Assembly: GCF_024345975.1 (NCBI RefSeq)
Contig: NZ_JAGQCD010000011.1
Location: forward strand, 1-64,000
From: Cyanobium sp. Cruz-8D1
GTDB lineage: Bacteria; Cyanobacteriota; Cyanobacteriia; PCC-6307; Cyanobiaceae
Length of the DNA stretch: 64,000 nucleotides
Direction: 5' to 3'
Below the pieces are notes generated by a model. The model ran no database searches. It worked only from the letters and a program-made list of their open reading frames with translations, and was not told where the DNA came from. The position numbers and the translations under genes were made by a program. This document shows positions 17,275-28,038 of this stretch, in pieces (the stretch's first letter is position 1; each line of letters begins with the position of its first letter).

Positions 17275-19352
17275 ACCACCCGCCCGATCACCGCCGCCGC
17301 CCCGAAGCCCGCGGCGCGCAGGGCGGCCAGGGCGGCAGGCGCCCGCTGCGCCGGCAGCGCCGCCAGCAGCGGACCACAGGTCTGGGGGTCGACCAGCAGC
17401 CCCGCCAGGGCCGCGGACGCCACCAGCCGCACCGGCCCCTCCAGCAGGGCCAGGGCGGCGGCATTGGCGGGGGCCAGGCTGCTGGCAAAGCCCCGCTCCA
17501 GCAGCTCCAGGGCGCCGGAATAGGCGGGGATGGCGGCGGCCTCAAGCTCTACCGCCACCCCCGCGCCGCTGGCGTCGACCATCTCGCCGAGGTGGCCCAG
17601 CAGACCGAAGCCGGTCACGTCGGTGCAGGCCCCGCAGCCGTGGGCGGCCAGCAGCGGCACCAGGGGCGCCTGGCTGCGCTGCATCGCCATGAGCACCGCC
17701 TCCATCCACTCAGGGGCGGCGGCACCGGCCATGGCGGCGGCGAACAGCACGCCGGTGCCCAGGGGCCGGCTCAGCAGCAGGGCGTCGCCGGGGCGCAGCG
17801 GCCCCTTGCCCCAGGACGCCGCCGGCGCCACCCAGCCGTTCACGGTCAGGGCCAGGGCCAGGCCCGCCCCATCGCGGCCCTCCAGGGTGTGGCCGCCGAT
17901 CAGGGCGGCGCCGAGGGGCTCCAGCACCGAGCGCACTCCGGCCAGGGTCTGCAGCAGCAGCTCCTCCTGCACGGCCGCCGCCGCCTCGGGCACCGTCACC
18001 AGGGCCTGGACGCTCGCCACCGCCGCACCGCTGGCCCAGAGGTCGCTGCAGGCATGCAGGGTGGTGAGCCGGCCGTTCAGCCAGGGGTCATCCACCAGGG
18101 CCGGAAAGCCATCAACGCTCTGCAGCAGCAGGGCCCCATCGGCGCCGCTGCCCACCCGGGCCGCGTCTTCCACCGCCGCCGGCGGGCCGTCCGGGTCGAG
18201 CCTGGCCAGGGCGGCGTTCAGGGGGGCCGCCCCCAGCTTGGCGGCGCAGCCACGGCAGGCCATGGCGGCGGCCGCCATCGGCTGGAGCGTGGCGAAGCGG
18301 TCCATGAAGGCCCGATCGATGCGCTGCTTCCAGCGCCAGATCCACCACGAAGGCCCCAGGGCCAGCGGACCGAACAGGGCCAGGGCCCGGGGGCCAGCGG
18401 CATGCCAGCCGCCGTCACCGAGCAGCTGCAGGGCCCGCGCCTGGGGCCGCCAGGGCCGTAGGGGCCTGGGGGGCTCGCCCAGGCTGCGGCCAAGGTTGTC
18501 CGCCAGCACCGGCGCCGCCCGCACGGCCCACACCCCCGAGGGGGGCCGGGGATCGGCAGCGATCAGGCCGCAGTCGCCCGCAGCGAACAGGGCCGGATGG
18601 CCGATCACCTGGAGGCTGGGGTGGGTCAGCACCCGGCCGCTCGCCGGATCCACCGGCAGGCCGGCGGCTGCCAGCCAGGCGGGGGCGCGGCTGCCGGTGC
18701 AGGCCAGATCGGCCGGGGCCCCAGGCGGCGCCCGCCGCTGGATCGGGATGGCGGCCTGGGCCAGCAGCCGTTCACCGGCCCGGTTCGCCGCGGCCGATCC
18801 CAGGTGCAGGGACTCCCCCTGCAGCAGCAGGCGGCAATCCATCCCCCGGGCCCGGAAGGCCAGGGCCAGCTCCACGGCAGCGGCCCCACCGCCGCGGATC
18901 ACCAGGGGCTCGCCGGCGGCGCGGCGCTCCGCCCAGGCCAGGAAGGGCTCCAGCGGCTTGACGGCCATCGCCGCCCCCGCCGACCATCCCGAGGTGGCCG
19001 TCACGGCGCCCAGATCGAGGCTGAGCCGGTCGAAGCGCAGGGGCGGACGGCCCGCCAGCCGCAGCTCCCGGGCCGCCGGGTCCAGCCCGGTGATCTCCGC
19101 CTGAACGAAGGTCACGCCGGCCAGGGTGCAGAGGCGGCGCAGGTCGATGGCGGCGGCCGCCAGGGGCTCCAGCCCCGCCACCACGGCGGGCAGCAGGCCC
19201 GAATAGAGGGCGGTGCCGTGGCGGCTCACCAGGGTGAGGCGGGTGCGCGACGGCCGGGTGCGCGGGCGCATCAGCCAGCGCCTGAGCACCAGCACGTGGC
19301 TGTGGCCGCCCCCCGCCAGGACCAGCTGGTGGCGCTCGGGGGCGATGGTCAT
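17271..19352 (-). CDS. selD: Pyridine-nucleotide oxidoreductase fused to selenophosphate synthetase (SelD)
   Basis: 693 residues in two halves. Residues 1-360: a FAD-dependent NDH-2/FCC-type oxidoreductase (QLVLAGGGHSHVLVLRRWLM dinucleotide motif; VIGHPALFAAGDCGLIA second motif). Residues 366-693: SelD, with ACRGCAAKLGAAPLNAAL holding the catalytic Cys and Lys, then AVEDAARVGSGADGALLLQS, AVASVQALVTVPEAA, GGHTLEGRDGAGLALALTVN and CTDVTGFGLLGHLGEMV. SelD makes selenophosphate from selenide and ATP. The oxidoreductase-SelD fusion is known in cyanobacteria and may reduce selenium to selenide for the synthetase (inference). The active site uses Cys, so no selenocysteine is needed. Confidence 0.93.
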   Translation of the reverse strand: MTIAPERHQLVLAGGGHSHVLVLRRWLMRPRTRPSRTRLTLVSRHGTALYSGLLPAVVAGLEPLAAAAIDLRRLCTLAGVTFVQAEITGLDPAARELRLAGRPPLRFDRLSLDLGAVTATSGWSAGAAMAVKPLEPFLAWAERRAAGEPLVIRGGGAAAVELALAFRARGMDCRLLLQGESLHLGSAAANRAGERLLAQAAIPIQRRAPPGAPADLACTGSRAPAWLAAAGLPVDPASGRVLTHPSLQVIGHPALFAAGDCGLIAADPRPPSGVWAVRAAPVLADNLGRSLGEPPRPLRPWRPQARALQLLGDGGWHAAGPRALALFGPLALGPSWWIWRWKQRIDRAFMDRFATLQPMAAAAMACRGCAAKLGAAPLNAALARLDPDGPPAAVEDAARVGSGADGALLLQSVDGFPALVDDPWLNGRLTTLHACSDLWASGAAVASVQALVTVPEAAAAVQEELLLQTLAGVRSVLEPLGAALIGGHTLEGRDGAGLALALTVNGWVAPAASWGKGPLRPGDALLLSRPLGTGVLFAAAMAGAAAPEWMEAVLMAMQRSQAPLVPLLAAHGCGACTDVTGFGLLGHLGEMVDASGAGVAVELEAAAIPAYSGALELLERGFASSLAPANAAALALLEGPVRLVASAALAGLLVDPQTCGPLLAALPAQRAPAALAALRAAGFGAAAVIGRVV

Positions 19353-21058
19353 GCGCTTGGCACCGGCATCGCCCGGGCCTGGAAGGCCGCGATCGCCGTG
19401 GGCAGGGTGGGGAAGAACAGGCGCGGCCCGATCCGCTCCACCAGCCCGGCCCGCTCCAGCTGGATGTAGAGGTCCTGCTTGACCCGCACCAGACCGAAGG
19501 TGATGCCGCGGGTGGTCAGGTCCCGCTGCAGTTCCTCGAGCACGTCAGCCGCCGTGATGTCGATCTCGACAATGGCTTCGGCATTGAGCACGAACCAGGC
19601 CACCGGCTGGGGCTCGGCGGCGATCGTCGCCAGCACCCGCTGGCGGAAGTGCTCCGCGTTGGCAAAGCAGAGGGGGGCATCGAACCGGAACAGCACCAGA
19701 CCCGGAATCGTGCGCGCCCCCTCCCAGTCGCGCACGTCGTGCAGGCCCGCCAGCCGCGGCACGATCCCCATGACGGCGTCGTGGGGACGCACCAGCCGGG
19801 CGAACAGATCGATCACCGACAGGCCCACCGCCACGCCCACGCCGGTGAGCAGGTCGGTGAGCAGCACCCCCAGCAGGGTGATCAGGGCGAGCCGGAATTC
19901 ACTGGGGCGGAAGCGGTGCAGCCGCAGGAACTCCGGGATGTCGATCAGGCGCAGGGCGGCATAGATCACGATGGCCCCCAGGGCCGCCGTGGGGAACAGG
20001 GCCAGCACCGGCCGCAACCACAGCAGCACCGCCAGCACCACCGCCAGCGCCACCAGGGAGAACAGCTGGGAGCGGCTGCCGAGGGAATCGCCGATGGCGG
20101 TGCGACTGCCGCTGCTGCTCACCGGAAAGCCCTGCATCAGGCCATTGCCCAGGTTGATGCTGCCGAGGGCCAGCAGCTCCTGGTTGGCGTCGATGCGGTA
20201 ACCACCCCGGGCGGCAAAGGCCCGGGCCGTGAGCACGTTGTCGGAGTAGCCCACCAGGGTGATGCCCACCGCCGCCGTCAGCAGGTAGCGCAGCTGGGCC
20301 GGTGACACCGCGGGAGGCAGCGTCGGCTGGGGCAGCCCGGCCGGGATGGCGCCGATCACGGCCACGCCGCGCTGATCGAGGTGTCCCACCGCCACCACCG
20401 CCATGGCCAGCAGCACCGCCAGCAGGGGAGCCGGGGCCCGGGGGAAACGGCGCTGCACCAGCAGCAGGAACACCAGCACCCCCAACGCCAGCAGCAGGGT
20501 GGGCCGGTGGATCTCGCCCAGCCGGCCCAGCAGCTCCAGCAGCTGGCCGGGGCTGGAGTCGGCCTGCAGTGTCATGCCGCTGATCCGGCCCAGCTGGCCG
20601 CCGATCATGATCAGGGCCACGCCGCCCAGATAGCCCACCAGGATCGGCCGGGAGAGCAGATCAGCCAGGAAACCAAGCCTGGCCCAGGCGCCGGCGCAGC
20701 AGACCAGGCCCACCAGCATGGCCAACAGGCTGCAGAAGCCGGCATAGGCGAGTGGATCGCCCGCCACCAGCGGCCCGACGGCAGCCGCCGTCATCACGGC
20801 GGTGGTGGACTCTGGACCCACCGAGAGCTGGGGCGAGGAACCCAGCAGGGCATAGAGCAGCAGGGGGGGCAGGATCGCCCACAGGCCCGCCACCGGCGCC
20901 AGCCCGGCCACTTCGGCGTAGGCCATGCACTGGGGCACCAGGTAGGCGGCCACGGTGACGCCCGCCAGCAGGTCCGGCCGCAGCCAGCTGCGCTGATAGC
21001 CCAGCAGCTGCGCGAGGCCCGGCACCACCCTGGCCAGGCGGTCGCGCGGCTCCATCAA
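19349..21058 (-). CDS. SulP-family anion transporter with STAS domain
   Basis: 569 residues: about 10-12 membrane helices (for example LLAGVTVAAYLVPQCMAYAE, the SulP signature helix, and ESTTAVMTAAAVGPLVAGD) and a C-terminal STAS domain (GLVLFRFDAPLCFANAEHF, IVEIDITAADVLEELQRDL). SulP proteins carry sulfate, bicarbonate or related anions. Its stop overlaps the selD start by four bases, so it is translated with SelD; selenate or selenite uptake is therefore an attractive reading, but sulfate or bicarbonate cannot be excluded. Initiator ATG 21058. Confidence 0.88.
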   Translation of the reverse strand: MMEPRDRLARVVPGLAQLLGYQRSWLRPDLLAGVTVAAYLVPQCMAYAEVAGLAPVAGLWAILPPLLLYALLGSSPQLSVGPESTTAVMTAAAVGPLVAGDPLAYAGFCSLLAMLVGLVCCAGAWARLGFLADLLSRPILVGYLGGVALIMIGGQLGRISGMTLQADSSPGQLLELLGRLGEIHRPTLLLALGVLVFLLLVQRRFPRAPAPLLAVLLAMAVVAVGHLDQRGVAVIGAIPAGLPQPTLPPAVSPAQLRYLLTAAVGITLVGYSDNVLTARAFAARGGYRIDANQELLALGSINLGNGLMQGFPVSSSGSRTAIGDSLGSRSQLFSLVALAVVLAVLLWLRPVLALFPTAALGAIVIYAALRLIDIPEFLRLHRFRPSEFRLALITLLGVLLTDLLTGVGVAVGLSVIDLFARLVRPHDAVMGIVPRLAGLHDVRDWEGARTIPGLVLFRFDAPLCFANAEHFRQRVLATIAAEPQPVAWFVLNAEAIVEIDITAADVLEELQRDLTTRGITFGLVRVKQDLYIQLERAGLVERIGPRLFFPTLPTAIAAFQARAMPVPSA

Positions 21059-21074
21059 CGTGCTCCCGTGGTGC

Positions 21075-21410
21075 TCATTTGCGTCGCGGCGGCAGCACCT
21101 GGCTGGGGCATAGGTCCTTGTCCTCCTCCACGCCCTTCATACCGGCGAGCACGCCCTCCAGATCGTCCTTCGTGGAGGGATCGCCGCCGATGCTGTCCAG
21201 TTGCGCCTGGGCCAGCTTGGCGCGGGTGGCGGTGGAGATGAAGCCGTCCTTCTCCAGGTTGCACAGGGCGCTCATGTACCCGGAGCCCACCCCCACCATC
21301 ACCATGAACTCCTCCCGTGGGCTGAGTTCCCCACCCTGTGACTGCGCCGCCGCCAGTCCCGGTGAGGCGTTCAGGAGCGCCAGGAGCAGCAGGGCGAAGG
21401 GAGTGGGCAT
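21075..21410 (-). CDS. Small secreted protein, function unknown
   Basis: 111 residues with a signal peptide (MPTPFALLLLALLNASPGLA, cleavage after LAAA). Mature part: acidic/polar helix SPREEFMVMVGVGSGYMSAL, CNLEKDGFISTATRAKLAQA, ending in LCPSQVLPPRRK. Two cysteines could pair. The pattern of a ~90-residue helical exported domain recurs in picocyanobacterial hypothetical proteins but I cannot name a family. Located 16 bases upstream of the SulP gene, same strand, so possibly co-transcribed. Confidence 0.6.
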   Translation of the reverse strand: MPTPFALLLLALLNASPGLAAAQSQGGELSPREEFMVMVGVGSGYMSALCNLEKDGFISTATRAKLAQAQLDSIGGDPSTKDDLEGVLAGMKGVEEDKDLCPSQVLPPRRK

Positions 21411-21569
21411 GCCAGGGCCGTGGCGTTGCCGTCAGGGTAGGGGTGGACTCCCGTACAGGCCTCCCGGTACGCCGACACATAGACCGTGCAATGTTCCACC
21501 AGCGGCAGCCGCTTGTCGCGCAGATCCTGGTTGTGGAAAGCGTGCCGGCCGCTGGAGGGCGACACAGCC

Positions 21570-23429
21570 CTAACTCGGAAACGACGCCTCCAGATCATCC
21601 CCTGCGATGATCGTGGTGCTGAACAGGAAATTCTTGTTGGCCTTGTAGCGGGGATCCTGCTGAACAAGGCGCATGAATTCACGGTGACCTTCCCGGGAGC
21701 GACCCACCAGGCAGCCGGCACTGGCGCGGCCGATGTCGTTGCGGGGCAGGTCATAGCCCCAGTGCTGATTGATGCCAAACAATCCGGTGTCCACAAGGTC
21801 GCCGGGCCGCTGGAAGTCCTGGTTGGAATCGCGGTGGACTGTCACCGGAGCGGCCTGAACCAAGGCCTCGTGGGGATCGCTTTCGCCGTGCGAACCGACC
21901 TGCCAGGCGCGGTATTGGTCGAACTTGATCCGGGCGGCGCCGCGGGGATTCATGGGGTTCTTTGTGTAGTGGCTCCCCGGCTCGGTGGTGGCCTCCCATT
22001 GACCGATGATCCGTGGCCGTGCCTCCACGAACTCGATCACCAGGCGCAGGTCGTTGAAGTGGTTGGGGGGATCATCGTTGAGGCTACCGTCGAGATTCAT
22101 CCCCTCGACGTAGACAATATTCCGCTCTCCGAGCCCTGCGAACACCTGGAACTTCTTCTGGCGCATGTACTGAATGATCCGCGTGGCCAGGTCGCCCCCA
22201 CTGAGGTCAAGGGTCGGCTGAGGAAGTTCACTGAGGGACGTTTCGATCAGCAGCTTTGCTGTGGCAGCGCCGAGCACAGTCTCCTCTCCGCTCTTCATCA
22301 ACGTCTGGAACGTCCTGAGGGCTGTGGTGGAGATGGGCCCGAAGGTCCCCGTCGGTGGTTCTAGCAATTGGAGCGTGATCAGCCGTTGCTGGATCTGGGT
22401 GGCCAGGGCGGGGTAGCGGGGGATCTCCCCGTGGTCGATGACAAGCTTCCGCTTCAGCACGTCCTGGAGCTTCAGCTCGCCGCTGGGAGCAGACCCAGGG
22501 ATATCCCTGGGTCTGGAGCCGCCAGGGGCCGGGGGATTGTGGCGCAGCGTCTCCTCCCAGCGCTTGGCGTCCGCGGCGCTGTTGATCTCGCCTTCGGCCT
22601 GCCGGATGGCCTCCGCTGGATCAGCGCCCATCCACACCAGACCCTCAGCGCGCCGTCGTCGTCCCAGGCCGACGACGACATGGGGCTCTCTGGGATTGCG
22701 ATACAGCATGAGCGAGCCCGGAACCGCTGCCCAGTTGCGCTCGCGCAGATTGGCGCTGATCGTATCGAAGCCCTTGCTGCCATAGAAATCAGGCCCTAGA
22801 TTATAAGCAAAGCTACAAAGAGCGGCTCGCTGCTTGTCGGCCATCTCCTGCCAGAAAGGAATGCGGGCTTCTTGTTTCTTCCAAAATTTCTCATAGCAGA
22901 TGAAGTCATAGAGCTCATCTGCCTTCGCCTGGGTGATGCGATCCCCCAAGCGGATCGGGGCGCCATCCTGGTAGAACGTGCTGCCCCAGCCAATCGTGAT
23001 CGGCTCGGCCTTGGTTTTCGGATCGACGTAGGCCTCCAGCCGGCAGCCCTCGTAGTGATGCGTCAGTGCAGCGACCTCCGGTGGCAGCAGTCCCCTGGGT
23101 GGTTGGGTGTCAGGAGCCACCGTCACAGCACGGGGATCAAGCTGTTCAGGCTGTGGAGCAGAAGCTGGCGACGCCACCCGATCCCAAGCCTGATCGGGAA
23201 TCTGAAACCTGGCTGGGTTCAAGTAGCGGACCGCCCCGGCCTCAAGAGGCCCGCTTCCACCCGGGTACGCATAGGGTCCGGCCAGGCGTACCAGAGCCAG
23301 CGAACCGTCGCCACTGGGCCGGATCCAGTCAATCCCGAGTTGCCTACCCGCTGGAACGTAGGAGTCAGCAGCGATTGCGGTGGGGTCAGGGCTCAGGCCA
23401 GCATCTTCCAGGGCAGTGATGAACGGCAT
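21570..23429 (-). CDS. Multi-domain peptidoglycan enzyme: GH24 lysozyme, PG-binding-like domain and L,D-transpeptidase-like C-terminus
   Basis: 619 residues. Residues about 118-300 are a phage-type lysozyme: LTHHYEGCRLEAYVDPKT, ITIGWGSTF with the Glu-Asp-Thr triad of T4-like enzymes, and CSFAYNLGPDFYGSKGFDTI, AVPGSLMLYRNP. A Pro/Gly linker (about 300-320) contains a perfect palindrome in DNA. Residues about 325-400 look like a peptidoglycan-binding helical repeat (ALATQIQQRLITLQLLEPP, TGTFGPISTTALRTFQTLM). The C-terminal 200 residues end in QHWGYDLPRNDIGRASAGC, spacing His and Cys as in YkuD transpeptidases (HX13SAGC, the usual SHGC His being Ala). The N-terminal 110 residues are unrecognised. 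No signal peptide is seen. Its start overlaps the upstream membrane-protein gene (ATGA). Lower GC than flanks suggests transfer. Confidence 0.75.
   Translation of the reverse strand: MPFITALEDAGLSPDPTAIAADSYVPAGRQLGIDWIRPSGDGSLALVRLAGPYAYPGGSGPLEAGAVRYLNPARFQIPDQAWDRVASPASAPQPEQLDPRAVTVAPDTQPPRGLLPPEVAALTHHYEGCRLEAYVDPKTKAEPITIGWGSTFYQDGAPIRLGDRITQAKADELYDFICYEKFWKKQEARIPFWQEMADKQRAALCSFAYNLGPDFYGSKGFDTISANLRERNWAAVPGSLMLYRNPREPHVVVGLGRRRRAEGLVWMGADPAEAIRQAEGEINSAADAKRWEETLRHNPPAPGGSRPRDIPGSAPSGELKLQDVLKRKLVIDHGEIPRYPALATQIQQRLITLQLLEPPTGTFGPISTTALRTFQTLMKSGEETVLGAATAKLLIETSLSELPQPTLDLSGGDLATRIIQYMRQKKFQVFAGLGERNIVYVEGMNLDGSLNDDPPNHFNDLRLVIEFVEARPRIIGQWEATTEPGSHYTKNPMNPRGAARIKFDQYRAWQVGSHGESDPHEALVQAAPVTVHRDSNQDFQRPGDLVDTGLFGINQHWGYDLPRNDIGRASAGCLVGRSREGHREFMRLVQQDPRYKANKNFLFSTTIIAGDDLEASFPS
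22490..22515. repeat. Perfect 26-base palindrome inside the lysozyme gene
   Basis: The sequence CAGACCCAGGGAT and its reverse complement meet at a GATATC centre with no mismatch over 26 bases. It encodes the linker SRPRDIPGS between the lysozyme and binding domains, in frame, so it could have been inserted without breaking the protein. As RNA it would fold into a strong hairpin. Confidence 0.9.
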
Positions 23430-24850
23430 CAGAGGGCTCCCGCGCGCTGGATCCTTTGCAAAGGGGTGGCTTCTTCGCCCTCGAACAACGCGGGAAACAG
23501 ACCACGCAGATAGGTGAAGAAGTCGTCAGGAAGTGACTTGAGAATGGGATGCACAGTTCCACGACTCTTTTTGAGCCACTGCATCACCTCTGGCTGATTA
23601 ATTTCGGCCTCAATAAGATCGGTGATTCCGAGTTTGAAGCGGGCAAGCATGCGCTTCAGACTGTAATGCCAGAACATCTGCCTGTCAGCGGCGCTGCGGT
23701 CCCTCAGATCAATCGCAAGCGTGAGGCTCTCCTCGGCCTCGCGCCAGTGCTGGCTGGGCTTGCCGGCCAGTCCACCCAGCCGTTCGGTGCCGGCGCCAAG
23801 TTGTAGGTGGATGAAGCCGCGGTGCGCGAGATAGCGGTGCAGGAAGGCATCGTCCTCGCCACCGAAGCCCGTCTGCTGCTTGGCGGCGGCGATCAAGGCA
23901 TCGAACCCTGCCAGCAGTCCCTGCTGCAGGGTCATTCGGGTCTCAATCTCGACATCAGCAAGCGGGCCGGTATCGCCACCCGTGATCAGGTGGCTGTCAT
24001 GGGCCTTCTGGAGACGGTTAAACACCTTGTTTCGGATGTTCAGAGGCGCCTGCAGGACATGGGCATGAAAGGACTCATTCTGCGTGTCGGTGAGCGGTTG
24101 AAGAGAGGGATCAACCAGAGGGCTAAGCAGAAACTGAATATCTGACTCCTGCTGGTCATTGTTCTGCAGCACCTGAATCTTGTCGCGATTGAGATGGAGT
24201 TCTGCCTGCGTATCTTCCAGTTGCCGGCTGATGCGCTTAGCCGCTTCATCGAACAGACTGATGCCTGCGAATCCACCGATCAGCGCAAGGGCCAGGATCT
24301 TCATCACCGTGCTCACAGCCGTACCAAGACTGGCCGGCTGGTTCAGCAGGCTCATGAACAGATCCGAATCGCCAGCTTGAGGCACAAGGTTGAAGATGAT
24401 GATGCCACCACCGATGCCAACGACACAATCGGCTAGTGTTCCGAGATCCAGTTTCGTGAAGGCCTGCTGGGCTTGCGCTGCACCGCGTCGGGCTGGTCTT
24501 ACCGATCCATCGGTGTCTTGACCGGCTGGATAGTCCTGGGTCTCCGCTGCTTGGCTGACCCAGTGGGGAACGATGAAGCCACGGTGCCGACTGAGGCTGT
24601 AGATCAAACCTCCGAGTGCGCCACCAAGCAGCACGGAGAAGTAAATGACGTACCTCAGAATGTACTGATCATGCGCGTTGAGGGTGAGGCTCGCGGCAGG
24701 AGGAACGTCAGGGGCCGCCGCCGCGAGGGTGGCAGCACTCACCACCAGAGCACTGGCGAAAATCAACAACAGGCCAGACTTCAAGCCTCTAAAATGAAAT
24801 GCCTTGACCTTCACAAATCGCCGCCGTCCACCTGGCAGGAGATGGTTCAC
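23429..24850 (-). CDS. Membrane protein with coiled coil and large helical cytosolic domain, function unknown
   Basis: 473 residues. Hydrophobic segments near residues 25-46 (LLLIFASALVVSAATLAAA, possibly a signal anchor), 63-86 (YILRYVIYFSVLLGGALGG), 138-158 (DCVVGIGGGIIIFNLVP) and 180-200 (ILALALIGGFAGISLFDEA). Then a coiled coil (ISRQLEDTQAELHLNRDKIQ, about 207-235) and a mainly helical C-terminal half with tetratricopeptide-like spacing (FLHRYLAHRGFIHLQLGAG, WREAEESLTLAIDLRDR). No family recognised. It is the first gene of a two-gene unit with the lysozyme-type enzyme (overlap ATGA), suggesting it anchors, exports or controls that enzyme. Confidence 0.7.
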   Translation of the reverse strand: MNHLLPGGRRRFVKVKAFHFRGLKSGLLLIFASALVVSAATLAAAAPDVPPAASLTLNAHDQYILRYVIYFSVLLGGALGGLIYSLSRHRGFIVPHWVSQAAETQDYPAGQDTDGSVRPARRGAAQAQQAFTKLDLGTLADCVVGIGGGIIIFNLVPQAGDSDLFMSLLNQPASLGTAVSTVMKILALALIGGFAGISLFDEAAKRISRQLEDTQAELHLNRDKIQVLQNNDQQESDIQFLLSPLVDPSLQPLTDTQNESFHAHVLQAPLNIRNKVFNRLQKAHDSHLITGGDTGPLADVEIETRMTLQQGLLAGFDALIAAAKQQTGFGGEDDAFLHRYLAHRGFIHLQLGAGTERLGGLAGKPSQHWREAEESLTLAIDLRDRSAADRQMFWHYSLKRMLARFKLGITDLIEAEINQPEVMQWLKKSRGTVHPILKSLPDDFFTYLRGLFPALFEGEEATPLQRIQRAGAL

Positions 24851-27657
<2,807 letters not shown>

Positions 27658-27732
27658 GGGGTGGAATCTCTATCGGGCGAGAGGGCATGGGGGTCGTCAG
27701 AATCGAAGGCAACTGTCATCGCTTTCCCCTCC

Positions 27733-28011
27733 ATGCCCAAGGTTGAGATCTACACCTGGCGCTTCTGCCCGTTCTGCATCCGGGCCAAGCAACTGCTGGA
27801 CCGCAAGGGCGTGACCTACACCGAATACGTCATCGATGGCGACGAGGACGCCCGCAACGCCATGGTGGCCCGGGGCAGCGACGGCCGCCGCTCGGTGCCG
27901 CAGACCTTCATCGACGACGCCCATGTCGGCGGCTGCGACGACCTCTACGCCCTGGAGCGCCAGGGCCGGCTGGAGGCGCTGCTGTCTGGCGCCGCCGAAG
28001 CCTCTGCCTAG
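27733..28011 (+). CDS. grxC: Glutaredoxin, GrxC type
   Basis: 92 residues with dithiol active site CPFC in YTWRFCPFCIRAKQLLD (Cys-12 and Cys-15), the cis-Pro/TVP loop as RRSVPQTFIDDAHVGGCDD, and C-terminal helix. The glutathione-binding GGCDDL is intact. Glutathione-dependent thiol oxidoreductase of the cytosol. ATG 27733 starts at the fold; the open frame upstream has no matching residues. Lies between the cupin (divergent) and the YdeP-type enzyme, 27 bases upstream of the latter. Confidence 0.93.
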   Translation: MPKVEIYTWRFCPFCIRAKQLLDRKGVTYTEYVIDGDEDARNAMVARGSDGRRSVPQTFIDDAHVGGCDDLYALERQGRLEALLSGAAEASA

Positions 28012-28038
28012 GGTTAATGCCTTGGCGCACGAGGGATC

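Noticed and set aside
15381-18461. Very long plus-strand open frame (over 1000 codons), rich in Gln, Gly and His
   Set aside because: It is opposite the substrate-binding protein and SelD genes; composition is that of the reverse complement of GC-rich coding sequence and it has no domain.
21411-21569. Minus-strand frame between the small secreted protein and the lysozyme gene (HNQDLRDKRLPLVEHC...)
   Set aside because: Reads somewhat protein-like and might be a gene remnant, but I recognise no family, see no start with a ribosome site, and it overlaps the next gene.
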